A stretch of 64,000 bases of DNA from a bacterium (GTDB lineage Bacteria; Verrucomicrobiota; Verrucomicrobiia; Limisphaerales; UBA11358), in assembly GCA_021780905.1 (NCBI GenBank), contig JAJXXW010000028.1, forward strand, positions 1 through 64,000, given 5' to 3'. A program made the translations under genes and the position numbers. Shown here piece after piece: positions 25,773 to 35,653 of this stretch (the stretch's first letter is position 1; every line of letters begins with the position of its first letter). The notes beneath the pieces were generated by a model. It searched no databases. It was not told the origin of the DNA and saw only the letters and a list, made by a program, of their open reading frames with translations.

Positions 25773-27157
25773 ATGAATTCCGCCGCCCGCCTGCGCATGA
25801 CGATGTTGATCGGCGCCATCGCTTTGATGGCCGGCCTGACGCTTTGGGGTATGCAGGATTCCTGGCGGCGCATCGCGCAGCTTGAACGCAAGCTGACCGC
25901 CTCGCAGCTTGGCAGCTTCCGGCTCGCCGAAGAATTCCAGCAGCGACTGCACACCCAAGGCGAACTCCTACTGCGCTACACCGCCCGGCGCAGTCCGGCA
26001 ACGTGGACTCAATTTCAAGCGGCGAGCAGCCAACTCGACCAATGGATCGGCGAGCAAATCGCGAAGCACCCAAACCCGCGCGAGCTGGACCTCTTCCACC
26101 AACTCAACACCGCCTATGCCGACTACCTGGCCGCCGCCGCCCAGGTGCAGACCAACGGCCAGCCCGCCGGCATCACGGCGGAGGCGTTTACCCAGCTGGA
26201 ACACGTCGAACGCACCGAAGACCAGTTGCACCAACTCGGCCTCCAGCTCGCCGGGATGCATCGCGAGGCGGAGGCGCTTTTCCTGGCCGACGCGAACCAC
26301 ACGCTCGCGAACCTGCGCGTCTTTCTGTTTATCGGCGTCGTGCTGCTGCTCGCGCTGGTTGCGGTGCTCGGCGTCATTCTCTACCGCGACCTCATTGCCC
26401 CGCTGCGCCGGAAGCTCGTGCAAAGCGAGGTCCTGCTCGAAAAACAGGAGAAGCTCGCCACGCTCGGCACGCTGGCTGCCGGCATCGCCCACGAAATCCG
26501 CAACCCGCTCACGTCCATCAAGGCCCGGCTTTACCTGCTCGGCAAACGGGTTGCCACCGACGCGGCCAGCACGGCGGACACCGGCGTCATCAGTTCCGAA
26601 ATCGGCCGGCTCGAACGCATTGTGCAGGACGTGCTCCATTTCGCCCGCCCCTCCGAACCGCAACTCAAGGTCGTCCGCGCCGATGCGCCTTTGCGCGATG
26701 TGTTCACCTTGATGGGCCGCACCCTCGAATCGGGCCGCGTGCAGCTCGCGATCGAAGCCGGACCGGAGTTGCACGTTTCGATAGATGCGGCGCTCATTGA
26801 ACAAGTCCTCATCAATCTGGTGCGCAACGCCGCCGAAGCCATCGAAGGGCAGGGCCGCGTCACGCTGCGGGTGCGGGCGAGCCATGCCGAGATTCACGGC
26901 AGATCCAGCAGCGTAGCTGTCCTCGAAGTCACCGACACCGGCAAGGGGATTCCCCCCGAAGTCGAGAAACGCCTGTTCGACCCGTTCTTTACGACGAAGG
27001 ACGCGGGCACGGGGCTTGGCCTTTCCATTGCGGCGCGCATCGTCGAGAAACACGGCGGCGCGCTGGAATATCAGACCCAGCCGGGTCACGGCACGACTTT
27101 TGGCATCGTGTTGCCGGTCGTGCCCGCGCCGGCGACCGGTTCAGCCATTCCGCCCGC

Positions 27158-27161
<4 letters not shown>
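25773..27161 (+). CDS. Membrane sensor histidine kinase (NtrB/ZraS-like)
   Basis: 462 aa from the ATG at 25773. TM1 near residues 9-27 ('MTMLIGAIALMAGLTLWGM'), a ~150-residue helical periplasmic sensor, TM2 ('FLFIGVVLLLALVAVLGVILY'). Then HisKA with the phospho-His in 'LAAGIAHEIRNPLTSIKA', and HATPase N-box 'NLVRNAAEAIEG', G1 'DTGKGIPPE', G2 'GTGLGLSIA'. It overlaps the NtrC-type regulator by 4 bp (ATGA), so the two are a cognate pair. The sensed signal is unknown. Confidence 0.9.
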
Positions 27162-28597
<1,436 letters not shown>

Positions 28598-28746
28598 ACG
28601 GATCGCGCGCCCGCCGTTGCCATTGGTAAGGGGTTTATCCCTCCCTGATAAACGTCTGACCGCCGGCGCGGCGCATTTTTCTCTCGCTTCGTTCGTAAAT
28701 CATTGAGCCTGCGCACACCGCCTTCGGAATCGCTCTGAAAAGGGGC

Positions 28747-28762
28747 TGGCATACGCGCCGCT
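28747..28762 (+). promoter_or_regulatory. Possible sigma-54 (-24/-12) promoter for the P-type ATPase
   Basis: TGGCAT-ACGCG-CCGCT keeps the invariant GG and GC dinucleotides with 10 bp between them (consensus TGGCAC-N5-TTGCA), but the -12 part is weak. It lies 80 bp upstream of the ATPase start and directly after an NtrC-type gene. Confidence 0.35.
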
Positions 28763-28841
28763 ATAGCGTAGTGTCCGGGCGACGGCGCAACCGGCGCGAA
28801 CGAACGTCACCAGACCAACATGAAAGCTGCGCATCAAAATA

Positions 28842-31199
28842 ATGACCACCGCTGAAAACCCGCCGCCGAATGCCCCTGGAGTGGAGCCAGACGGGCTGAC
28901 CACCGCCGCCGCCCAGGCACGGCTCGCCCAGTTCGGTCCCAATGCCGTCCGCGAGGAAACCCCGCATCCGTGGCGCCAGTTCGCCCGCCGGTTTTGGGCA
29001 CCCATTCCCTGGCTGCTCGAAGCCGCCGTCATCCTTCAATTGTTCCTAGGCGAGCGCGTCGAGGCGGAAGTGATTGCCGCACTCCTGGTGGCGAACGCCC
29101 TGCTCGGCTTTTTGCAGGAAGGTAAGGCCCAGAAGGCGCTCGCCTTGCTGCGGCAGCAATTGCGCATCGAGGCCCGCGTCCGGCGCGACGGCCAGTGGCA
29201 GACCATCGGTGCGGAGGCCTTGGTGCCGGACGACCTGATTCATCTGCGCCAGGGCGGCATCGTGCCCGCCGATGTCAAACTGTGCGACGGTTCGCTCCTG
29301 GTGGACCAATCGGCGCTCACGGGCGAATCCGCCGCCGTGTCCGTCGCCCCCGGCAACACCGCCTACGCCGGCGCGCTGGTGCGGGGCGGCGAAGCCAACG
29401 GCGTCGTCACCGCCACCGGCGAGCGCACGTTTTTCGGCAAGACGGCGGAACTCGTGCGCACCGCGCACGCCGCCAACCGGCAGGAACTGGAAATTGTGCG
29501 CATCGTGCGCGACCTGTTCGTGCTGAACGCCTGCCTGATCATCGTCGTTTTTGGGGCGGCGCATCTCCGGGGGTTGTCGCTGGAATACACGCTGCCGCTG
29601 GCGCTGACCATTCTGCTGGCGTCCATCCCCGTCGCGCTGCCGGCCACGTTCACGCTCGCCGCCGCGCTCGGCTCGGTGGAGCTGTCCAAGTTCGGCGTGC
29701 TGGTGACCCGCCTGAGCGCGCTGCACGACATCGCCGCGATGACCGTGCTGTGCAGTGACAAGACCGGGACGCTCACGCGCAACGAAGCCACCGTCCGCAC
29801 GCTGCGGCCGGCGGCCGGTTTCAGCGAGGAACAATTGCAGCGCGCCGCCTGGCTCGCCAGCGACCCGGCGGGACAGGATCCGGTGGACGGCGCGATGGTG
29901 CGCGCGGCCACGGCGCGCGGTTTGGCGGGCGAGAACCTTGCCCGCATCGAATTCAAACCATTTGATCCGGCAACCAAACGCGCCGAGGCTGCTTATCACG
30001 AGGCGGACGGCGTGTGCCGCTACACGAAAGGCGCGCCCGCCGTCATCGCCCAACTCTGCGGTGTGCCGGAATCCGCGTGGCAGCCGGGATCGGCGGAACT
30101 GGCCGCGCGCGGCCAGCGCGTGCTCGGCGTGGCGGCGGGCGTCGCTGATTCCATGCGCTTCGCGGGCTTGATTGGTCTGGAAGACGCCGTCCGCGACGAT
30201 TCCCGCGCCGTGGTGAAAGCCATTCAGGACGCCGGCGTGCGCGTGGTGATGATCACCGGCGACAACGCGCTCACCGCCTCCGCCGTGGCGGCGCAGGTGG
30301 GCATTCCGCCCCAAGTCTGTCCGCCGGAGCAACTGCACGGCGATTTCAGCGATGGCACGCTGGACCACAGCGTGTTTGCCGGCGTGTTTCCGGAGGACAA
30401 GTTCAAGCTGGTCCGCGCCTTCCAGCGGCGGGGCGCGGTGGTGGGCATGAGCGGCGACGGCGTGAACGACGCGCCCGCGTTGCGGCAGGCCGAGGCGGGC
30501 ATCGCCGTGGACAACGCGACGGACGTGGCCAAGGCCGCCGCCGCGATCGTGCTGACCCAGCCGGGCCTGGCCAACGTGGTGCCGGCCATCGAGGCGAGCC
30601 GGCGCGTGTTCCAGCGCGTGCTGACCTACACGCTCAACATGCTCTCGAAAAAAATCGAACTGATGCTTTTGCTCGTCGCCGGCTTTCTGCTCACCGGCCA
30701 CAAGCCGCTGACGCCGCTGCTGATGGTGCTGGTCATTTTCCTCAACGACTTTCTGACGATGGCGCTGACGACCGACCGCATGAGCGTCTCGCGGCGGCCG
30801 AATCTCTGGCGCACGCGGCCCATCGCCCTGGTGGGCGTCACCCTGGGGCTGCTGCGGCTGGGGTTCACTTTCGGCGTTTTTTTACTCGGCCATTTCGTGC
30901 TGCACTTCGACATGGCGCACCTGCAAACGCTGACCTTCGCGACGGTGATCATCAGTTCGCAGGCAGGCGTGTATCTGCTGCGCGAACGCGGCCACTGCTG
31001 GGCGTCGCGGCCGAGCCGGGCGATGCTGGGCAGCACGGCGCTGGGGCTGGGCGTGACGGCGTTCATGGCGCTGTCGGGCTGGCATGTGCCGGCCATTGAC
31101 CTGCGGTTGCTGCTGGCCGTCGCCGGCGCGGCGGTGGTTTATTTTCTCGCCCTGGATTGGGTCAAAGTCTGGCTGTTCGTGCGCTGGTCGTTGCGCTGA
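28842..31199 (+). CDS. P-type ATPase, plasma-membrane proton-pump type (P3A-like)
   Basis: A 785-aa protein. The N-terminus is 'LTTAAAQARLAQFGPNAVREE'. The actuator domain has 'LTGESAAV', and the phosphorylated Asp306 lies in 'CSDKTGTLTRNE'. 'MITGDNALTASAVA' and the hinge 'GDGVNDAPALRQAEAGIAV' follow. About ten transmembrane helices are apparent. The short N-terminus without metal-binding repeats and the 'SIPVALPATFTLAAALG' helix match H+-ATPases of fungal/plant PMA type and their bacterial relatives. It would export protons using ATP. A cation such as Mg2+ or Ca2+ is the alternative. An IS630 fragment abuts its stop codon. Confidence 0.85.
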   Translation: MTTAENPPPNAPGVEPDGLTTAAAQARLAQFGPNAVREETPHPWRQFARRFWAPIPWLLEAAVILQLFLGERVEAEVIAALLVANALLGFLQEGKAQKALALLRQQLRIEARVRRDGQWQTIGAEALVPDDLIHLRQGGIVPADVKLCDGSLLVDQSALTGESAAVSVAPGNTAYAGALVRGGEANGVVTATGERTFFGKTAELVRTAHAANRQELEIVRIVRDLFVLNACLIIVVFGAAHLRGLSLEYTLPLALTILLASIPVALPATFTLAAALGSVELSKFGVLVTRLSALHDIAAMTVLCSDKTGTLTRNEATVRTLRPAAGFSEEQLQRAAWLASDPAGQDPVDGAMVRAATARGLAGENLARIEFKPFDPATKRAEAAYHEADGVCRYTKGAPAVIAQLCGVPESAWQPGSAELAARGQRVLGVAAGVADSMRFAGLIGLEDAVRDDSRAVVKAIQDAGVRVVMITGDNALTASAVAAQVGIPPQVCPPEQLHGDFSDGTLDHSVFAGVFPEDKFKLVRAFQRRGAVVGMSGDGVNDAPALRQAEAGIAVDNATDVAKAAAAIVLTQPGLANVVPAIEASRRVFQRVLTYTLNMLSKKIELMLLLVAGFLLTGHKPLTPLLMVLVIFLNDFLTMALTTDRMSVSRRPNLWRTRPIALVGVTLGLLRLGFTFGVFLLGHFVLHFDMAHLQTLTFATVIISSQAGVYLLRERGHCWASRPSRAMLGSTALGLGVTAFMALSGWHVPAIDLRLLLAVAGAAVVYFLALDWVKVWLFVRWSLR

Positions 31200-31486
31200 A
31201 ACGCTGCGCCCGGGCGACGTGGTGGTGATGGACAATCTGTCCCCCACAAAAGCGATCCCACTTTGGCTCTGATCCTGCAAGCGGGAGCCTAAGTGCGGTT
31301 TTGCCGGCCTACTCGCCCGATCTCAATCCCATCGAAAAGATGGGGAGCAAAGTCAAATCCCTGCTGCGGTCCGCCGAGGCTCGAACGCCTGCTGATTTGG
31401 TCCAAGCCATCGGCCAAGCGCTGGCCCAAGTAACGCCTCAAGATGCACTCGGTTGGTTTGCCTCCTGCGGCTACATTTTATGTTGA
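31200..31486 (+). pseudogene. IS630-family transposase C-terminal remnant
   Basis: Encodes 'TLRPGDVVVMDNLS', then after a frameshift 'LALILQAGA', then in another frame 'LPAYSPDLNPIEKMGSKVK' and 'TPQDALGWFASCGY'. The DNLS and YSPDLNPIE blocks carry the second Asp and the Glu of the IS630/Tc1 DDE triad. The N-terminal domain is absent, and the reading frame is broken at least twice. Confidence 0.8.
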
Positions 31487-32057
31487 TACTTTCTGGCGCG
31501 GTGATGTTGGACTGGTTCATGATTTAGAACTGGAAAGGCATCACATGAAAAATCGGTTCACCCTGTTCCAACGCTCCGGCGTGTTTTATTGCGAAGACAC
31601 GACCACCCGGCAGTCGTCGGATTCGATCTGCAAATTAGAAACTACCTTCTGCAAGTCGCAAATGACCACTGCCGGTCGCCAAATGGCTGCGTGCTGTTGT
31701 TTTATTCTAAAATCCGCAGTGAAGCTTCAACCGGTCGAGGTTGGGGTGGGTTGCGCGAGCCATTCGAGGGGGCATCAGTGGTTTGGCGGGCAAGCCGGCG
31801 CAGAAATTTGCCTTGGGTTACCTACTGCGGCACAGTGGCCGCCCACCACGTCCGCAACTATTCGTAGCAGCCTTCAAACACCGTCATCGTCCGAACAACC
31901 CGCCGTTGCCTCCGCCGGTTCACCGATGTCACCGAAAAGAGGTCACATCAAGATGTGATGCTGAAAACGGGCTGAACGGATACATTAGACTGAACGTATG
32001 AATCCGCACCTGATCCGGCCGGACTCCCGCCAGGCGGGCGTCCGGCGTTGAGGCGGC
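31487..32057. other. Decayed mobile DNA between IS630 remnant and GH128 gene
   Basis: About 31545-31600 reads 'MKNRFTLFQRSGVFYCEDTTTR' (split here as MKNRFTLFQRSG and VFYCEDTTTR). This resembles the arm-binding N-terminus of tyrosine recombinases that I associate with Verrucomicrobiota, but it degenerates at once. The rest shows no coherent frame. No promoter could be identified. Confidence 0.35.
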
Positions 32058-32948
32058 ATGGCATTTGACTTTATGAATCGGAGAAAATTCATCCATCTCG
32101 GAGTGGCGGCGGCGGCGGCGGGAACACTGTTCCCGGGTTGCGCCACCGGGGCGTTAAAGCCATCCACCCGGGTCCATCCCAAACGCGGACTGGGCATCAC
32201 CACCCAGCCGGGCAGCCCGTGGCGCGAACAACTGCAATTGTGCGGGGCCCACTGGTTTTATTCCTGGGGCAGCACGCCGCCGGAAAGGCTGCCCGCCGGG
32301 ATAGAGTTTGTGCCGATGGTCTGGCGCGGCAACCCCGGCGACTCATTCGCCAAACTGGGCAAGCAATTGCGCAGGGCGGGCTGCCAGCAACTGCTGGGTT
32401 TCAATGAGCCGGATCAGAAGGATCAGTCCAACATGACAGTGGAAGCCGCCCTCGCCCTGTGGCCCAAACTCATGGACACCGGACTACGTCTGGGCAGTCC
32501 GGGCTGTGTGCATCCGGATCGGGAATGGATGAAAGCGTTCATGCAGGGGGTGAAGGATCGGCAGTTGCGGGTGGATTTTGTCACGGTGCATTCCTACGGC
32601 GGATTGAATGTGGACGCCTTGATGAAACAGTTGGCGGCGGTGCATCAGCAATTTCAGCGCCCGCTTTGGATCACGGAATTCGCGGTGGGCGACTGGCAGG
32701 CCAAGACCCGCGCCGAAAACCGCTACCAGCCGGAGCAAATTGTGAAATTCGTGGAACAAGTGCTGCCGCGCCTGGATCAGTGCGGGTTTGTGGAACGTTA
32801 CGCGTGGTTCCCGGCCCGGCCGGACAATCACGCGCTCGGGCCATGCGCCCTGTTCAACGAGGACGGCTCGTTGACGCCAGTGGGGCACGCTTATCGCATG
32901 GCCGAAGACCGCGACCTTGAACTCATCAACGAAGCCATGCCGGACTAA
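32058..32948 (+). CDS. GH128-like glycoside hydrolase, exported lipoprotein-like
   Basis: A 296-aa protein. GAGG five bases before the ATG supports this start. The N-terminus 'MNRRKFIHLGVAAAAAGTLF' is Tat-like (RR-x-F) and ends in a lipobox-like 'FPGC'. The Glyco_hydro_cc fold follows: 'GAHWFYSWGS', 'GFNEPDQKDQSNM' with the likely acid/base Glu, 'VDFVTVHSYGG' and 'PLWITEFAVGDW' with the likely nucleophile Glu. Family GH128 enzymes are endo-beta-1,3-glucanases. It would act outside the cytoplasmic membrane on beta-1,3-glucan. No partner genes nearby. Confidence 0.8.
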   Translation: MAFDFMNRRKFIHLGVAAAAAGTLFPGCATGALKPSTRVHPKRGLGITTQPGSPWREQLQLCGAHWFYSWGSTPPERLPAGIEFVPMVWRGNPGDSFAKLGKQLRRAGCQQLLGFNEPDQKDQSNMTVEAALALWPKLMDTGLRLGSPGCVHPDREWMKAFMQGVKDRQLRVDFVTVHSYGGLNVDALMKQLAAVHQQFQRPLWITEFAVGDWQAKTRAENRYQPEQIVKFVEQVLPRLDQCGFVERYAWFPARPDNHALGPCALFNEDGSLTPVGHAYRMAEDRDLELINEAMPD

Positions 32949-33197
32949 TCACTGTGATTTTTTCCGCTTGGACTTGGCTTGCGCTTTCTTGGCCCGGTCA
33001 AGTATCGCCCGCCCCTTCGGACTCAGAGGCGAGCTTCGTGATACCTGTTCCAACATTTCAGCGAGCGTGAGTTGGCGGCGGGGCATCCTTCCTGCCAATG
33101 TCGGCAAGAGTTTTTCGTATGGATTTGGAGGAGTCTCGTCCGCCATGCGTCCCAGCCAGAGAATTCTCTGTCCTGTGTCAAAAAATGCCATTGGCAC
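32949..33197 (-). CDS. Small basic hypothetical protein
   Basis: An 82-aa frame convergent with the GH128 gene; their ends touch. The C-terminal half is helical and very basic ('RAILDRAKKAQAKSKRKKSQ'). Family unknown. The N-terminal part overlaps a decayed frame on the same strand, so this may be the tail of a larger broken gene rather than an intact small gene. Confidence 0.3.
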   Translation of the reverse strand: MPMAFFDTGQRILWLGRMADETPPNPYEKLLPTLAGRMPRRQLTLAEMLEQVSRSSPLSPKGRAILDRAKKAQAKSKRKKSQ

Positions 33198-33546
33198 GAA
33201 TCAGAAATCGGGGCTTCACGCCTGCCCAGATGGCCGTTGATGAACCGACAGCGGACACCAGTCGCCTGGAATTGTCTCCATTGCACGGACAATTCCTGCC
33301 GGATCAGGTCACGGGCCTTGGGTGAACAGGTGGCGGTGAGTTGTTCCACGGCCAGCGTTCGCGGGTCAATGGCCTAGAATCGCACGCGTGAAAATGCCAG
33401 CCGATCTGTAGTTCTGGGTTGCGGCGGAAGATCTCCAGTGCGTGACCCGTGCCCGGTTGAGGCAGTCCGGCATTATTATCGGTGGCATCAGACAGTCCGC
33501 TGGTGTCGTCCGTCAGGTTACGTGGCGATGGTTTTACTGCTGCCAA
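33198..33546 (-). pseudogene. Broken YdjC/ChbG-HpnK-type carbohydrate deacetylase
   Basis: Two minus-strand frames together resemble this family. 33304-33546 reads 'TSGLSDATDNNAGLPQPG', 'FRRNPELQIGWHFHACDSRPL', the first metal-site and 'GLHL' strands. The frame ending at 33023 reads 'SPKARDLIRQELSVQWRQFQ' and 'ATGVRCRFINGHL', the 'THINGHxH' strand. The N-terminal Asp-Asp and the end are lost, and a frameshift joins the halves. On the plus strand 33525-33680 shows an eroded hydrophobic segment. The call rests on pattern recall only. Confidence 0.4.
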
Positions 33547-33876
33547 TATTGGGTTGGGCCGGACTGGCGATATTCACGCGCGATCAATTTTTACCTCAGC
33601 GGACTGACCGGCATTTTTCTGGCTGAAATCATGGTTGCCGCCCTCGCCTGCTGGTTGGTGGGCTGTCGTTGCCCGTAACGACGTGGCTTGGAATAATCCT
33701 CTGGCCGTTTGCCCGCCCGCTGGTCTGGCTGCCGATTCCGGTGAGCTGGTCGGGGCAAAAGAAAACCTGTTCCGCGCCGCGACAAACATGATCGCGACTT
33801 GCTCTTCAAAGGTTGGTCGGGATGGTTGCGGCACCCTGTTCTATTGCGTAAGCTTTGACGCGGTTTTGTGAGCGTT

Positions 33877-35181
33877 ATGAACACAAACGATTTTGACGTC
33901 ATCATCATCGGCGGCGGGCCGGGCGGCAGCAGTGCGGCGACCTATCTGGCCCGCGCCGGCAAACGGGTGCTCATCCTGGAAAAGGAAATCTTTCCGCGCT
34001 TTCATATCGGAGAATCCTTGTTGCCCTACAACCAGAAAATCTTCCGCGAATTGGGCGTGCTACCCGCCATCCAAGCCGCCGGATTTCCGCGCAAGGTCGG
34101 CGCTCAGTTTTTCCTCGGCAACGGTTCCATGTCCACCCGCTTCGTCTTTCGCAAAGGCAAGTTCACGCGCGAGCCGGAGGTCGTGCAGGTGGAACGCGCC
34201 AAGTTCGATCACATCCTTCTGAAGCATGCGCGTTCCAGCGGCGCCGACGCGCGTGAAGGCTGGACGGCGCTGAAGACTATTTCCGATGCGGATGGCGTGA
34301 ATGTCGAGGCCCGGGACGGTGAGGGAAAAACCTATTCTTTGCGAGCCAGATTCGTGATCGATGCCAGCGGCCGCGCCAATCTGACTGGCAATCAGGAGGG
34401 CTTGCGAGTCGTGCATCCGCGTTTGAAAAAGCTCGCCGTCTTCGGCCATTTCACAGGCGTAGCGCTGGATGCCGGGGAAGCGGGCGGCGACACGGTCATC
34501 ACGCGGTTGGAGAACAAATGGTTCTGGATCATCCCTGTCTCCCAGGAGAAAACCAGTGTCGGCCTCGTGCTGGACAAGGATGAGTTCGCCGCGAGCAAGC
34601 TCACACCGGCGGAAGTTTTCAACCAGTGGAAGGAATTTTCGCCAGTGATGCAGCAACGCATGTGCAATGCGCAGCTCTCCGGAGAAATTAAGACCACCAC
34701 GGATTTCAGTTACTTCAACCGCCGGCTCATCGGCGGGCGCGTGCTGCGCATCGGTGACGCAGCCGGTTTCATGGACCCGATCTTTTCGGCCGGAGTTTAC
34801 CTGGCTATGTGGTCTGGCAAGCTGGCTGCGGAAGTCGTGACCAAGTCGTTGGCAAAGGGCGACGACGGCTCGCGACGTTTCCTGAAATTTGAAAAGCGCG
34901 TAAAGGCCGGCATGCACTTCTACTGGCAGATGGTGGAGCATTATTATACCAAGCCTTTCATGGAACTGTTCCTCCAGCCGCGCAACCATGCGAGCCTACC
35001 CGACGCGGTGAACGCCGTGCTCGCTGGTGAACTGGAAGGCGGCTGGAATCTCCGCTGGCGGCTGCGCTACTTCTTTTTCCTCGTCAAATTCCACACTCGC
35101 CGGCCACTCGTGCCGCGCCTGAACTTTGCGCCGTTGCGCCGTCAGGAAACATCCGACGTCTTATCCACGGAGAAAGTTTGA
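33877..35181 (+). CDS. FAD-dependent oxidoreductase, halogenase-like (aryl-polyene type locus)
   Basis: 434 aa from the ATG at 33877; an in-frame GTG at 33868 is possible. Rossmann motif 'IIIGGGPGGSSAATYLARAG', then 'FHIGESLLP'. The flavin-halogenase signature WxWxIP appears as 'WFWIIP' (residues 215-220), and 'GDAAGFMDPIFSAGVYLAM' follows. The family includes tryptophan/phenolic halogenases, and close relatives are regular members of aryl-polyene and flexirubin clusters. It heads a five-gene operon. Whether it halogenates, hydroxylates or desaturates the product cannot be told. The expected active-site Lys of halogenases is not assignable by eye. Confidence 0.8.
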   Translation: MNTNDFDVIIIGGGPGGSSAATYLARAGKRVLILEKEIFPRFHIGESLLPYNQKIFRELGVLPAIQAAGFPRKVGAQFFLGNGSMSTRFVFRKGKFTREPEVVQVERAKFDHILLKHARSSGADAREGWTALKTISDADGVNVEARDGEGKTYSLRARFVIDASGRANLTGNQEGLRVVHPRLKKLAVFGHFTGVALDAGEAGGDTVITRLENKWFWIIPVSQEKTSVGLVLDKDEFAASKLTPAEVFNQWKEFSPVMQQRMCNAQLSGEIKTTTDFSYFNRRLIGGRVLRIGDAAGFMDPIFSAGVYLAMWSGKLAAEVVTKSLAKGDDGSRRFLKFEKRVKAGMHFYWQMVEHYYTKPFMELFLQPRNHASLPDAVNAVLAGELEGGWNLRWRLRYFFFLVKFHTRRPLVPRLNFAPLRRQETSDVLSTEKV

Positions 35182-35188
35182 GTGGCCG

Positions 35189-35653
35189 ATGAAAATTTTC
35201 CCAGCCGCACCCTTCTGGCTGCTGGCGCTCGCCGGCGTCTCCTGTCGGACCTTGCCGCCGCTGCCGCCGGCCAACCTCTCGACGCCCGGCTGGCGCCTCC
35301 AGCAGGGCCAGGCGGTCTGGCAACCACCCGGCCACCAGCCCGAGATGACCGGCGACTTGCTGCTCGCCACGAATGTGAACGGAAGTTTCTTCCTGCAGTT
35401 CACCAAGGATCCATTCCCGCTCGTCACGGCGGAATCGCGCGCCGGCCGCTGGCAGATCAGCTTTGGTGCGGATGAACATGTCTGGCGTGGGCCGGGCAAA
35501 CCGCCCGCGCGCTTTGTCTGGTTTCAATTGCCGTCGGCCTTATTGTCGGGAAAAACCGCCGGCACCTGGCGCTTCACCTCTGCGGAGACCAACCGCTGGC
35601 GACTCGAAAACCTGCGCACGGGCGAAACCCTGGAGGGCGGATTTTTCCCATGA
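35189..35653 (+). CDS. Putative outer-membrane lipoprotein of the polyene-type locus
   Basis: 154 aa from the ATG at 35189, 7 bp after the FAD gene; the longer frame from 35126 would overlap it. The N-terminus 'MKIFPAAPFWLLALAGVSC' is a signal peptide ending in a near-lipobox Cys. The body is beta-rich. Small lipoproteins of this kind (for example DUF3261 members) recur in aryl-polyene clusters next to the exporter and the LolA gene. It probably helps move the product to the outer membrane. Family membership is inferred from context. Confidence 0.6.
   Translation: MKIFPAAPFWLLALAGVSCRTLPPLPPANLSTPGWRLQQGQAVWQPPGHQPEMTGDLLLATNVNGSFFLQFTKDPFPLVTAESRAGRWQISFGADEHVWRGPGKPPARFVWFQLPSALLSGKTAGTWRFTSAETNRWRLENLRTGETLEGGFFP

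Noticed and set aside
29046..30701. 551-codon minus-strand frame
   Set aside because: Antisense to the P-type ATPase, which has all catalytic motifs. The shadow is His/Arg-rich with no family features.
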